In this document: one piece after another, positions 35,551 to 44,161 of the stretch
How positions within the stretch are numbered: the first letter of the stretch is position 1
How the letters are laid out: every line of letters starts with the position of its first letter
DNA from: JARRKC01 sp963723965
Lineage (GTDB): Bacteria; Acidobacteriota; UBA6911; RPQK01; JAPXNP01
Length of the DNA: 64,000 nt
Assembly (NCBI GenBank): GCA_963723965.1
Contig: CAVRSV010000012.1
Coordinates: forward strand, 124,001 to 188,000
Direction: 5' to 3'
Translations under genes and position numbers: made by a program
Notes under the pieces: model-generated
The model's database searches: none
What the model was told of the DNA's origin: nothing
Seen by the model: only the letters and a program-made list of their open reading frames with translations

Positions 35551-35884
35551 TCAGGGGTCGGCCCTGAACTCGTCGGCGAAGGCGTCGTGCGCAAAGAGCA
35601 AATCCCGCCCACCATCTCGATCAAGGTCCAGGCGGACCGTGTCATGCGCGTAGACGCTCTGTTCCTTGCTGATCTGTGCACGGACCGCCCGGCGGATCCT
35701 CTCCCGTCGCTCTATCGGCGACGGACCGGCGCGAGAGTCGAGAAAATAGGCCGTCGGATCCTCTCGGATAGCTCGGTCCGCCAGGTCGTCCAGTACCTCG
35801 AGGGTCCACCTAGCGGGGGCGTCGCCCGGGTCAAGCTGCGTGAAACCGGCGTCGACGTTGCCTATGTCGCAATCGATACCAATG
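35551..35884 (-). pseudogene. orphan C-terminal gene fragment without start codon
   Basis: On the minus strand an open frame of about 107 codons ends at TGA (35551-35553) and is preceded by TAG; it has no usable start codon. Its codons are strongly GC-ending and the translation is protein-like (for example APARWTLEVLDDLADRAI, SPIERRERIRRAVRAQI and an acidic DLDRDGGRDLLFAHDAFAD). The break point coincides with the promoter of the adjacent antitoxin gene, suggesting the module replaced the 5' part of an older gene. Family not recognised. Confidence 0.55.
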
Positions 35885-35902
35885 TGCTACATGTGCTACA
35901 CT
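35882..35902 (+). promoter_or_regulatory. extended -10 promoter with direct repeat before phd-like antitoxin
   Basis: ATGTGCTAC is repeated twice in tandem (35882-35899). The second copy supplies an extended -10 (TG-C-TACACT, hexamer 35897-35902) ending 6 nt before the ATG at 35909. There is no Shine-Dalgarno, so a leaderless mRNA is plausible, with the direct repeat as an operator. Confidence 0.5.
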
Positions 35903-35908
35903 CTCGTC

Positions 35909-36157
35909 ATGGCCAAGACCATCAACCAGCGGGAATTTCGCAACGACTCCGCAGTCGTGCTCCGGGAGGTGCAGGCGGGACGGACGATCACGATCACACG
36001 CAATGGGATTCCCGTAGCCGAACTCCGACCGATCCCGCCGCGGAAGTTCGTTCCACGCGCTACGATCTTCGAAGCGGCCAGGCGAGCGCCGCGAATCAAT
36101 GCCGACCGGTTTCGGGCCGATCTGGATGCTGTCGCGGAGCCGTCTGTCGATGACTGA
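35909..36157 (+). CDS. Phd/YefM-type antitoxin
   Basis: An 82-residue antitoxin. The N-terminus is the Phd/YefM DNA-binding fold: KTINQREFRNDSAVVLREV followed by AGRTITITRNGIPVAELRPI. The C-terminal tail (FEAARRAPRINADRF) is the probable toxin-neutralising part. It would repress its own promoter and neutralise the VapC-type toxin whose start codon lies within its last codons. Confidence 0.88.
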   Translation: MAKTINQREFRNDSAVVLREVQAGRTITITRNGIPVAELRPIPPRKFVPRATIFEAARRAPRINADRFRADLDAVAEPSVDD

Positions 36158-36551
36158 GCCGACGCGGGGTTTGCTCGATACTTCCGTGCTGATCGACCTC
36201 GACCTCATCGATCCGGGTCGGCTTCCCGACGAATCAGCGATTGCAGCAATTTCCCTCGCCGAACTGGCCGCCGGACCCCATGCGACGGCGGACGATCAGG
36301 AACGTGCCCGCCGGCAGGACCGGTTGCAGTGGGTCGCTTCTACCTGGGATGCCTTGCCGTTCGATGTCGAGGCTGCTCGTGCCTATGGCCGGATCTTCGC
36401 GGCGGCAAAGGCCGCAGGGCCATCGAGTCGAACCCGAGTGGCCGATCTCCTGATCGCTGCGACGGCTGCAGCCGGCGGCCTGCCGATCTACACTCGCAAT
36501 CCGAACGACTTAGCCGGCCTCGAATCGATCGTCACGATCAAACAGATCTGA
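36150..36551 (+). CDS. vapC: VapC-type PIN-domain toxin
   Basis: A 133-residue PIN-domain ribonuclease. Catalytic acidic residues are recognisable: LLDTSVLIDLDL (first Asp), ISLAELAAG (Glu), VADLLIAATA and the last Asp in TRNPNDLAGL. VapC toxins cleave RNA, usually initiator tRNA or rRNA. The ATG at 36150 overlaps the antitoxin stop by 8 nt. It lies in a segment flanked by inverted 70-bp elements, consistent with accessory DNA. Confidence 0.88.
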   Translation: MTEPTRGLLDTSVLIDLDLIDPGRLPDESAIAAISLAELAAGPHATADDQERARRQDRLQWVASTWDALPFDVEAARAYGRIFAAAKAAGPSSRTRVADLLIAATAAAGGLPIYTRNPNDLAGLESIVTIKQI

Positions 36552-36768
36552 ACCCCTCCCGGCCGCGCCTCTACAAATCCCTCCACTTCTCCGAGGTGAG
36601 ACGTTAGAGTCGCCGGCGGGGATGGCGAAATGGACTCTTCTGCCCTTGGTTCCTGCCCTCCTGCCTCTCCGAGCACTTCCGGCAGCCATCGTGAGCGTTT
36701 TCGTCGTCGCCGGCGAGGCACTCTCTGCGGCGATATCAGCTGGCCTCGGAATGCGAGGAGGAGTTCAG

Positions 36769-37404
36769 ATGAGAGGCACACTCCCTCCGCTCATCGGCGC
36801 ACTTCTGCTGTCGTTTCCCTGGCGCGCAAGTTTTCCTCAGGATTCGGAACTCGCTTCGATGCTGCAATTCGAAGAGGGTGTCGAAGGCGGCATGCCCCAC
36901 GGCTGGTCTATTTGAGAACCGAGGATGTCGCCGGTTTCTCGGGTTCGCGGCTGCGAGAGGAAGACCCGGCGGAACTCTCCAATTCGACAACATGCAGAAC
37001 CGGGGTATTCGTGGGACAACCAAGTGGCCGAATACGCCATTCGCTTGCCCCTGAATCCGAACGCCCGGTCACTCGTCTTCGGCGTTCGAATGGTCGGTCA
37101 GGGCAAGACCTGGGCGGACGATCTGGAACTGCTCGTGGACGGCCGACCGGCCGATTCCCCACGATCGGCCGGGGGATACCTTCCAGCTGCTCTCGCCGTC
37201 CGTGGCCTATCTCAAGCTCTCCAGCTTTCGCATCAGAGATGTCGACGAATACATAGAGCGTGCATCAGGCACTCAGAGGATGGTCATCGATATTCGTAAC
37301 TACCCATCGGAATTCGCGGTCTTCGGACCCTCATGAGTGGGATCGGCGTCTTCTATCCCGACAAGACCCAGACCCAGAGAGTCGGGATCGTGGCCGGCGA
37401 TTAG
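36769..37404 (+). pseudogene. decayed S41-family peptidase
   Basis: Pieces in different frames resemble one secreted S41 peptidase. A signal peptide with GAGGAGG upstream begins at 36769 and leads into LQFEEGVEGGMPHGW, then a TGA at 36913. The next pieces are WDNQVAEYAIRLPLNPNARS with VRMVGQGKTWADDLELLVDG, then LLSPSVAYLKLSSFRIRDVD with MVIDIRNYPSEFAVFG, and finally GIGVFYPDKTQTQRVGIV. The region that should carry the catalytic serine is missing. The last fragment's TAG stop is the first three bases of the 70-bp element, so the gene is truncated precisely at that element. Confidence 0.75.
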
Positions 37405-37471
37405 GTGCCAGCCTCGGAACAGAAACCTTTATTCATAGGGACTTGGAAAGCCATTGCGTGCGTGTCACCTA
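37402..37471 (+). repeat. 70-bp inverted-repeat element, copy 2
   Basis: Starts TAGGTGCCAG and ends GCGTGCGTGTCACCTA, exactly 70 nt like the other two copies. The interior is more divergent. It sits at the truncated end of the S41 relic and 14 nt before the stop of the convergent metallohydrolase gene. Confidence 0.85.
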
Positions 37472-37484
37472 TTTGCGTCTATTT

Positions 37485-39086
37485 TCAGAGGCGCTGGTAG
37501 TAGCGCAGGGCCGCGTCGGCCGCCTGGGCGGCGCTGCGCCGGTCTTCCTCCTTGACGAAGGACGGATTCGTCGAGAGCCAGTGCTGAAATCCCTTCACCC
37601 ACTTCTCGAGGTATTCGATGGAGGGCTTCTCCTTCACCTTCTTCCCGTCCTCGAGGAAGTAGATCGGGCTGGTGTGGGCGAAGACCGAGACTTCTCTCGG
37701 AAGGATCCGGTTGTGCAGGTCCGGATGATCGATGACCCGGGCGGCCAGCCATCCGCTGCGATCCAGGTCCACCTTCGCCTCGATCTCCATTGAATAGACT
37801 CCGTCGACCGGCGGATTGTTGAAGGTGGCGACCGTCTTGTGGGCCACGGTCGTGCCGTTCATCACGATCTCGAGCGTGGTGAACGGCAACAGCGAGCGGG
37901 CCCGCACCCGGGCGCCGATCCGCCTCTTGCCCTTGAACTCCACTACGTCTCCCGGCTGCCGCCCGTCGGCCTCGAACTCCAGGATCGGACCGTTGGTGAC
38001 GAAGGACTTTCCCGAACGGATGCCCTCCAGCCACCCGTTGAAGTCGGCTCGGTCGCCGACACGGGCATAGGTCCGGTTGCTTCCTAGCGGAATCTCCTCG
38101 GCAAACTTGTCCGTGCCCGCGGCGATGGGAAGCCGGAAACCCGCATTCAGGAATTGATAGTAGAGATCCACAGGCCGCATCACGGGAAACTCCGCCTGGG
38201 TCATCCCCGATTTCTCCCAGGGTTCCCAGTGGTTCGGGAGCCCGGACGGATCATTCCACGTGATGAGTTCGATCGCATCCAGCAGGCCCAGCGCGGCCGC
38301 CACCGGCGACTCCTCCCCGGGCAGAGAACTGAAGTGACACCAGATGATGGCGGCGTTCTGGCTCCGGGCGGCCTTCAGGGCCCGCAGGAGATCCCAGTTC
38401 GGGCTGCTCTTCCAGTACTCCATGGACCCGCCGAAATCCGGGTAGCCGGGTACCAGGCTCTGCACCCCCGCCAGGTTCAGATGGCCCATCTGCCAGTCCT
38501 GGATCTCCTGTCCCACGGAGATTTCGTACCCCGGCACGGAGCTCGGATCGAGCCGGCCCGTGAAGTGCTCGTTGACCGGGATCGGGTTCTGCGAGTCGGG
38601 CAGGTACAAGAGATTCAACGCCTGCAGATCCTCGGCCTGCATCTGGGGCAGGGCCTCCTCGGGAACGGGGAGATGAGCATGCGCGTCGCCGCAGAGGTAG
38701 CCTCTTCCCCGCATGTCGATCCACCGCCGCAGACGGAAGGTCCGCTGAATCAAGCGGGCCATCGCGCCGCCGGAGACAGTGACGGACTCCGGCAGTGTTT
38801 CCAGCCCTCGTCTGATCTCAATACTCGCGCCCCCCGAGGGAATCATGAACGCGAACGAACCGTCCACATAGGACCAGCGCTTGCCCAGGCTGTCTACCTG
38901 AGCGTGGGCGCCCTCGAGTTCCACCGATTTCCCCGCCGAATCCGTGACAGCAACCCGGGCCGCTGAGGCTACGCCCGAGGCATCGTCGACGATCTGCCCC
39001 TCGAATCGGACCCCCGAGCTGCTGCAGCCGAGAAAGCCCGCCCACATCAGACAGACGAGGAACCACGCGATTCGTGAGTACTTCAT
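37485..39086 (-). CDS. CehA/McbA-like metallohydrolase, lipoprotein
   Basis: A 533-residue predicted lipoprotein (signal ending AGFLGC). A beta-sandwich-like N-terminal part of about 140 residues is followed by a PHP-type metal-dependent hydrolase core: YLCGDAHAHLPVPEE (about residue 130), IIWCHFSS, IELITWNDP, PIAAGTDKFAEE and a C-terminal beta domain with GKSFVTNGPILEFEADG. The family includes carbaryl/ester hydrolases, but most members have unknown substrates. The C-terminal helix is acidic/basic and ends RYYQRL. Confidence 0.78.
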   Translation of the reverse strand: MKYSRIAWFLVCLMWAGFLGCSSSGVRFEGQIVDDASGVASAARVAVTDSAGKSVELEGAHAQVDSLGKRWSYVDGSFAFMIPSGGASIEIRRGLETLPESVTVSGGAMARLIQRTFRLRRWIDMRGRGYLCGDAHAHLPVPEEALPQMQAEDLQALNLLYLPDSQNPIPVNEHFTGRLDPSSVPGYEISVGQEIQDWQMGHLNLAGVQSLVPGYPDFGGSMEYWKSSPNWDLLRALKAARSQNAAIIWCHFSSLPGEESPVAAALGLLDAIELITWNDPSGLPNHWEPWEKSGMTQAEFPVMRPVDLYYQFLNAGFRLPIAAGTDKFAEEIPLGSNRTYARVGDRADFNGWLEGIRSGKSFVTNGPILEFEADGRQPGDVVEFKGKRRIGARVRARSLLPFTTLEIVMNGTTVAHKTVATFNNPPVDGVYSMEIEAKVDLDRSGWLAARVIDHPDLHNRILPREVSVFAHTSPIYFLEDGKKVKEKPSIEYLEKWVKGFQHWLSTNPSFVKEEDRRSAAQAADAALRYYQRL

Positions 39087-39142
39087 CGACGCAGTCTGAC
39101 ACCCGAGCCTCGAGAAAGACAATACCGTATCGCCATCCGGAT

Positions 39143-39428
39143 GGGACGGACAGGACTCTGTCCCCACGGGATCTTCAACACGGGATCTTCACTGTCCCCA
39201 CGGGATCTTCAATGGGCGGCGAATCGAACAGCACTCTGTCCCTTGCAGTGTCCCTTGCAGCGCTCGTTCAATGAGTGGCGAGTCGAACAGCACTCTGTCC
39301 CTTGCAGCGCCTTGCAGCTCTGTCCACTATGTCGGGGAGCAGTCGGGCAGTATAGTCTGTCCCTTCTGGATGTGTTAATGTCGGAGTCGAACAGCAGTCT
39401 GTCCCCTTTGGATGTGTTCAATGTCCTG
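39143..39428. repeat. REP-like hairpin array
   Basis: Five or six degenerate units share the hairpin core GGACAG-N4-CTGTCC. The first (39148-39163) is a perfect 6-bp stem with a 4-nt loop. Later ones read GAACAG-CACT-CTGTCC (about 39226 and 39285), GGGCAG-TATAGT-CTGTCC (about 39346) and GAACAG-CAGT-CTGTCC (about 39389). Between cores recur GGGATCTTCAA, TTCAATG and CCTTGCAG. The spacing is irregular (40-60 nt) and there are no cas genes, so this is not CRISPR. Confidence 0.7.
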
Positions 39429-39518
39429 AGGATCTAACCCGTTCCGCGGTGTGCCAGGCCTTGCCTGAAATCGATTCTCGCTCTATACATACACCTGGCC
39501 GTCGACGGGAGCAGACGT

Positions 39519-39857
39519 GTGGACGCATCGAGACGGGCGCAGTCGTGGGGCCGGGCGTGGCTGGCACTGAGTGCCGCACTGGCTCTCCACGTTGCGGATG
39601 AGGCTGTCCATGACTTCCTTGCGGTCTACAACCCAGCCGTCCAAGCGATAAGGGAACGCGCTCCCTTTCTGCCTTTGCCGACGTTTTCCTTCGGAATCTG
39701 GATCGGCGGTCTCGCCGCCGCGGTCCTCCTGCTCCTACTGCTGTCCTCTTTCGCCTTCCGGGATTCCCGGTGGCTGAGGCCCATCGCCTATGGCTTGGCT
39801 CTCATCACGACGGTACCCGAAAGTGCACCGCGTGATCCAGAAGCGGGGTCTTCCTGA
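39519..39857 (+). pseudogene. truncated membrane protein (C-terminal half lost)
   Basis: From GTG 39519, about 90 residues are protein-like: LALHVADEAVHDFLAVYNP, PLPTFSFGIWIGGLAAAVLL and a second hydrophobic segment to RPIAYGLALIT. This looks like a multi-helix membrane protein with a His/Glu-rich first helix. At about 39805 the reading runs into the 3' end of the convergent SEC-C gene, and the remaining ~20 codons are simply its antisense. The second half appears deleted. Function unknown. Confidence 0.5.
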
Positions 39858-40794
39858 TTTCGAATTTTGCCCGCCTCGATCTTCCATCGACGATGGGCTT
39901 TAGACTGACGAGACCCAGGGGCTCGGCAAAGTCTTTGAACGACTGCCAGGTGTAGGCGGCACGCACCGTCTCCTCGGGACTGAGAAAATCGGCGCGAACG
40001 TCCCCGTGCAATTCCATGGGGCAAAGGCGCAGAAAGCAGTCTTCATAGAAAGCGCTAGGCAGGCTCCGGTCCCCGTAGCGCGCCAGAAGATAGAGCGTGA
40101 AGTAAGCTACCTGCTGAATCCAGGGGAGCTCGTCCCGGGGGTCCCGGTAGGACCAGTCGATCCCGCTGGCGCCGGCCAGCAGCAATCGAGAGTAGACCCC
40201 GGCCAACCCCGATTCCTCCAGACGCCGCCGGCAGTCGCGGCTCAGGATCAGGCGCCCCCGGTATTTGCGGATGAGCCCGGCGATCTCGGCCAAGACGTGA
40301 ACGGTGTGAAACTCGAAGAAGTCGAGTTCCTGATAGATCCCTTTGATCTCCGTCCTCTCCTCGTAAAGAAGATCACCCCAGTACCTCCGCGCGGCTTCGC
40401 GACAGAGCTGCCGCGGGAGGTTGCCGGTCGCCGTTGCCTTCACGCCTCGCTCGCCCAGCGCCTCCACCATCAGACGGAAGAGGGTCACAACCTCTGCTGC
40501 AGGTTCGACGTCGAGGGGATCCGGGAAGTCGATGAGCCAGGGGGAGTCCAACGGGGCATAGAGGAGGGCATGCAGCTGATCGGGCGACAGTCCGTGGAGC
40601 CTGTCCCCAGCCGCAGCGAGCTCCCTGGCCCCCCAGGCTTCCCGGGCGCGCCCCTGTCCTCGCTTCTCAAGAGGCGGCAGGGCCGTCGCAGGTCTCGGGA
40701 TGCGGACATGATCATCCCGCGCCATGCAGCACTTCTTGTACTTTTTCCCGCTGCCGCAGGGGCAGGGGTCGTTTCGTCCAACCCGTCTCACCAT
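39805..40794 (-). CDS. SEC-C motif protein of unknown function
   Basis: A 329-residue cytoplasmic protein that begins with the SEC-C zinc motif (GRNDPCPCGSGKKYKKCC), as at the C-terminus of SecA and in many small proteins. The rest is helical and not recognised; it includes LLYEERTEIKGIYQELDFFE and a region rich in aromatic residues (VAYFTLYLLARYGDRSL). The N-terminal location of SEC-C is less common than the C-terminal one. A role in protein or nucleic-acid contacts is only a guess. It may have eroded the neighbouring membrane gene by a deletion at its 3' end. Confidence 0.75.
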   Translation of the reverse strand: MVRRVGRNDPCPCGSGKKYKKCCMARDDHVRIPRPATALPPLEKRGQGRAREAWGARELAAAGDRLHGLSPDQLHALLYAPLDSPWLIDFPDPLDVEPAAEVVTLFRLMVEALGERGVKATATGNLPRQLCREAARRYWGDLLYEERTEIKGIYQELDFFEFHTVHVLAEIAGLIRKYRGRLILSRDCRRRLEESGLAGVYSRLLLAGASGIDWSYRDPRDELPWIQQVAYFTLYLLARYGDRSLPSAFYEDCFLRLCPMELHGDVRADFLSPEETVRAAYTWQSFKDFAEPLGLVSLKPIVDGRSRRAKFEIRKTPLLDHAVHFRVPS

Positions 40795-40987
40795 ACTGAA
40801 AGCTTATAGCGAATCTGCCTGGATTTGCAGGCGCCGGGACATGTTTCAAGTCCTGGAAAGAAGTTGTCACTCCTTCGTGTCGGATTCCTGGAACCCGGAA
40901 GGTCCTGTCAGGTCCTTCCTCCTCACAGTTCGCCTCGCCCTTTGACCAGGGATTCGTCCCACCCCGGGGCGCTATAATGGCTCTCCC

Positions 40988-42161
40988 ATGCGACTTCTCT
41001 TCCCCGTCAGCGTGGTTCTGTGCGCGTTCGCTGCCCTGCTCGGCGCCGGCGACCGGGCGCCCGGACGAACTGGATCGGATGATCGGCCAGATGATCATGG
41101 TCGGTTTTCGGGGGGTCGAGCCCGATGCCGGAAATCCGATCGTCGAGGAGATCGCCGAAGGGAGAATCGGCGGGGTCGTCCTCTTCGATGTCGATGGCCC
41201 CGGCGGCGGAGGAGAGCGGAACATTCGCTCTCCCAAGCAACTCCGCAGACTGACCGATTGGCTCCAGAATCAGGCGGGGGCGATCCCCCTCCTCATCGGA
41301 ATCGATCAGGAGGGCGGCAAGGTCAATCGCCTGAAGGCCAAATACGGCTTTTCCGGAACGGTATCGGCCCGCGCACTTGGTGAAAAGGACGATATCGGAT
41401 GGACTGCAGAAGTCGCCGCGAAGGTGGCCCGTACGCTCGCGGCCGAGGGGATCAATCTCAACTTTGCGCCGGTCGTCGATCTGAACACCAATCCGGACAA
41501 TCCCGTCATCGGGTCCAAGGACCGGAGCTTCTCCGCCGACCCGGCCGTTGTCGTCCGGCAGGCCCGCGTCTGGATCGAAGCTCACCGGCAAGCAAGCGTT
41601 CTTTCCACGCTCAAGCACTTTCCCGGTCACGGCAGTTCCCACGCCGACTCGCACCTCGGTTTCGTGGATGTGACCAGCACGTGGGATGAACGCGAACTGG
41701 CACCCTACGCTGAGCTCATCGCGGAACACCTGGTCGACGCCGTCATGACGGCCCACATCTTCAACTCCCACCTGGATCCGCAGTATCCCGCCACCCTGTC
41801 TGCCCCGATCATCACGGGAATTCTGAGGAACCGGCTGGGTTTCGACGGGGTGGTGATTTCGGACGATCTCCAGATGAAGGCGATCTCGGCCCACTACGGC
41901 CTCGAGAAAAGCATCCAGCAGGGCATCGAGGCCGGCCTCGATATCCTGCTCTTCGCCAACAACTCGGCATACGATCCGCAGATCGCCGAAAAAGCCTCCA
42001 CGATCATTCGCAGACTCGTCGAAGAAGGCGAGATTTCGTGTGAGCGAATCGAACAGTCCTACGAGCGAATTCGGGCACTGAAACGGCGGCTGATGGTCCA
42101 GCCACGGCCGGGGCCGGCGGTTCATGCCTCGGATCAGGGTGGGTTCGGACGCGAACAGTAA
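40988..42161 (+). CDS. GH3 beta-N-acetylhexosaminidase-like enzyme, frameshift after signal peptide
   Basis: The catalytic part is complete and NagZ-like: MIGQMIMVGFRG, IGGVVLFDVD, LLIGIDQEGGKVNRL, NFAPVVDLNTNPDNPVIG, the STLKHFPGHGSSHADSH motif and the nucleophile aspartate in VVISDDLQMKAI. The signal peptide (RLLFPVSVVLCAFAALLGAG), from ATG 40988, is in a different frame from the mature part (which is open from 40977). A one-base shift near 41045-41070 is needed to join them. A perfect TATAAT (40973-40978) lies 9 nt before the ATG. As written, the enzyme would be cytoplasmic or not made. Confidence 0.78.
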
Positions 42162-42218
42162 CCGATCCACGGGATTATCGCCGATGTGTTCAGCAGGGAA
42201 GACCGAGGGACTCCGGCG

Positions 42219-43046
42219 ATGACGGGACAAGCTCCTCCGCGAATCTACTGCATCCCGGCAGGCCAGGCGCCGGTCGTGGCGGTGCTGCGGCGGGGACCCA
42301 GAAGCTGGTCGCATGTCGGACGCTGGGACCTCGCAGAGAACAGCTACACATCAGGGGCATGGCTCAAAGGGCGCATCTTCCCGCGTCGCTGCGATTTATC
42401 CCCGGACGGCCGCTTGCTCTGCTACTTTGCCTTCAAGCCCAACGCGTCTTGGAAACTGGGTACAGCCTATGTTGCGATTTCGAGACTGCCGTGGCTCGTG
42501 GCCCTTCATGCGTTCAGTACGTGCGGCACGTGGAGCCGCGGCTTCCACTTCTCGGACGACCGAAGCAGCAAATGCTCAGGCATTGAGGACCCTCCGATTC
42601 CATACAGCCTGCGTTTGACCTCCGCCGTTCAGTTCGCGACGGAACGCCGTCGCGGATGGTGCGAGGCGCCGGACTGTCCTCCCCGCGCGGACGGAGACAC
42701 GTGGGATCAGCGACGCAATGTCCGACTGCTGAAGCCTCAGCCGCACGGGGAGAGAGTGCTTCGCGTGGAGAGCCTGGGTTGGGCGGGTGGTGAATTCGGC
42801 TCCGGCCAGGCTGTCGACGGCCTTCGCGTCCGCTACCGGCTGGAATCAGACGGAGACCACCAAGTCCTGGACGAACTGCAGTGGGCAGACTGGGACCGTG
42901 AGGGACGTTTGCTTGTCGCCACGCGCTCCGGAATGCTTCAGATCAGAAACCTCTCGTCCAATGATACTGAGATCGCCTTCGAGGAAGATCTCTCCTGCCT
43001 CATGCCGCAGACGTCGCCTGCACCGCCATGGGCAAGAAAGTGGTAA
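42219..43046 (+). CDS. conserved hypothetical protein, aromatic-rich
   Basis: About 275 residues with a distinctive N-terminal half: PPRIYCIPAGQAPVVAVLRR, WSHVGRWDLAENSY, RRCDLSPDGRLLCYFAFKP and YVAISRLPWLVALHAFSTCG. This reads like a repeated beta-propeller-like or immunity-type fold, and I do not know a function for it. No signal peptide or membrane helix. Starts at GTG 42186 and ATG 42219 are both possible. It lies between the GH3 gene and a secreted hypothetical protein on the same strand. Confidence 0.6.
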   Translation: MTGQAPPRIYCIPAGQAPVVAVLRRGPRSWSHVGRWDLAENSYTSGAWLKGRIFPRRCDLSPDGRLLCYFAFKPNASWKLGTAYVAISRLPWLVALHAFSTCGTWSRGFHFSDDRSSKCSGIEDPPIPYSLRLTSAVQFATERRRGWCEAPDCPPRADGDTWDQRRNVRLLKPQPHGERVLRVESLGWAGGEFGSGQAVDGLRVRYRLESDGDHQVLDELQWADWDREGRLLVATRSGMLQIRNLSSNDTEIAFEEDLSCLMPQTSPAPPWARKW

Positions 43047-43136
43047 GACCGCTCTCGCGCAACCCCTATCCAGGAACCGGGGCAACCGTGCATCCTGATG
43101 CAGGAAAAACCCGCCCCCAGGCAAGGTAGGAACAAC

Positions 43137-43730
43137 ATGAGCCGAACGTATCCACCCTTGCTGCTGGTCAGCGCGACGGTGATCCTGATGATTCTGGCCT
43201 CTCGCTCTCAGATCCTGTCCAACGCCGGCGCACAGTCAGCCGACCAACCGGCTCCGAGGGATAATGAAGAACTCATCGGCCTCTACCGGCAGGACCAGGC
43301 AGATCGAGGGTCCGGGATGGCGACCGACTGGAGGACCGTGCAGCCGCGCGATCAGGCGCGCCGCGAGCGGGTGAAGGATTTGTACGAGCACGGCCGGCTG
43401 CATACCGGTGCCGACTTCTACAATGCCGCTATGATCCTGCAACACGGGGAGACCCCTGAGGATTACCTGCTGGCCCACGAATTCTGTGTCGTGGCGGTGG
43501 GCAAGGGCGAAGAGCGGGCAAGATGGCTGGCGGCGGCGAGCGAAGACCGGTTTCTCATGGCCATCGGACGGGCCCAGCGCTTTGGTACTCAGTTTCGATC
43601 AGAGGATGATGGCGTGGTCCGCCTCTACCGGGTGGGCTCCGGCGTCACCGATGGACTGCGGCGCGAGCTGGACGTTCCCTCGCTGGAGGAGGCCAAGGCC
43701 CGCGAGGCGCAGTTCAATCAGGAACAATGA
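43137..43730 (+). CDS. secreted hypothetical protein
   Basis: A 197-residue protein with a signal peptide (LLLVSATVILMILASRSQIL). The mature domain has LIGLYRQDQADRGSG, RRERVKDLYEHGRLHTGADF, YNAAMILQHGETPEDYLLAH and AASEDRFLMAIGRAQRFGTQ: a helical, highly charged fold seen in uncharacterised proteins. AGGTAGGA precedes the ATG. Its 3' end overlaps the convergent VapC gene by 13 nt. No function assigned. Confidence 0.65.
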   Translation: MSRTYPPLLLVSATVILMILASRSQILSNAGAQSADQPAPRDNEELIGLYRQDQADRGSGMATDWRTVQPRDQARRERVKDLYEHGRLHTGADFYNAAMILQHGETPEDYLLAHEFCVVAVGKGEERARWLAAASEDRFLMAIGRAQRFGTQFRSEDDGVVRLYRVGSGVTDGLRRELDVPSLEEAKAREAQFNQEQ

Positions 43731-44161
43731 GGCCCGCGCCCATTTCTCGGGGTCAGAAGCTCGACCTCCGGAAAGTAGGTGCGAAACCGACCTTCATCGG
43801 CCGTTGCCAGTACCCAGCCCATGACCTGGGCGTGAGCGCCGATGAAGAAATCGGGCAGGGGCACACGGCCGATGCGTTTCGCAGCCGTCGCCTTACGGTG
43901 CCGCAGGTAATCGACGTAGGCCAGCGCGCAAACAGGCGCCAGAGCAACGGGCAGGTCGAGGACTCCCACACCCCAACTTCGAATCCGGTCGGCCAGCGTG
44001 TGTGGCTCCCGATCTCCGACGCATAGTTCGGCCAAAGTTACTGCGTTGATGGCTGCCCCCTCCCCGGCCACTGCCGTTGCGATGGTTTCACGGGACCAGT
44101 CGCGGTAATCGCCCAAGGGCTCTGAGGCATAGATCAGGACATTCGTATCCAGGAGGATCAT
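43718..44161 (-). CDS. vapC: VapC-type PIN-domain toxin
   Basis: A 147-residue PIN-domain nuclease: ILLDTNVLIYASEPLGD (first Asp), AVTLAELCVGD (Glu), LPDFFIGAHAQVMG (Asp) and the late ATADEGRFRTYFP. The ATG at 44161 overlaps the antitoxin stop by 4 nt (ATGA), giving a canonical antitoxin-first operon. Its 3' end overlaps the secreted protein gene on the other strand. Confidence 0.88.
   Translation of the reverse strand: MILLDTNVLIYASEPLGDYRDWSRETIATAVAGEGAAINAVTLAELCVGDREPHTLADRIRSWGVGVLDLPVALAPVCALAYVDYLRHRKATAAKRIGRVPLPDFFIGAHAQVMGWVLATADEGRFRTYFPEVELLTPRNGRGPHCS

Noticed and set aside
35464..36153. Plus-strand open frame of 229 codons across the antitoxin locus
   Set aside because: It overlaps the antitoxin in another frame and is antisense to a frame with much better codon bias; no recognisable protein.
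39143..39428. Repeat cluster considered as CRISPR
   Set aside because: Repeats are imperfect, hairpin-centred and irregularly spaced, and the intervening segments are themselves repeated.
40988..41100. Programmed frameshift linking the GH3 signal peptide and mature domain
   Set aside because: No slippery heptamer or downstream stem was seen; a simple indel or sequencing error is more likely.
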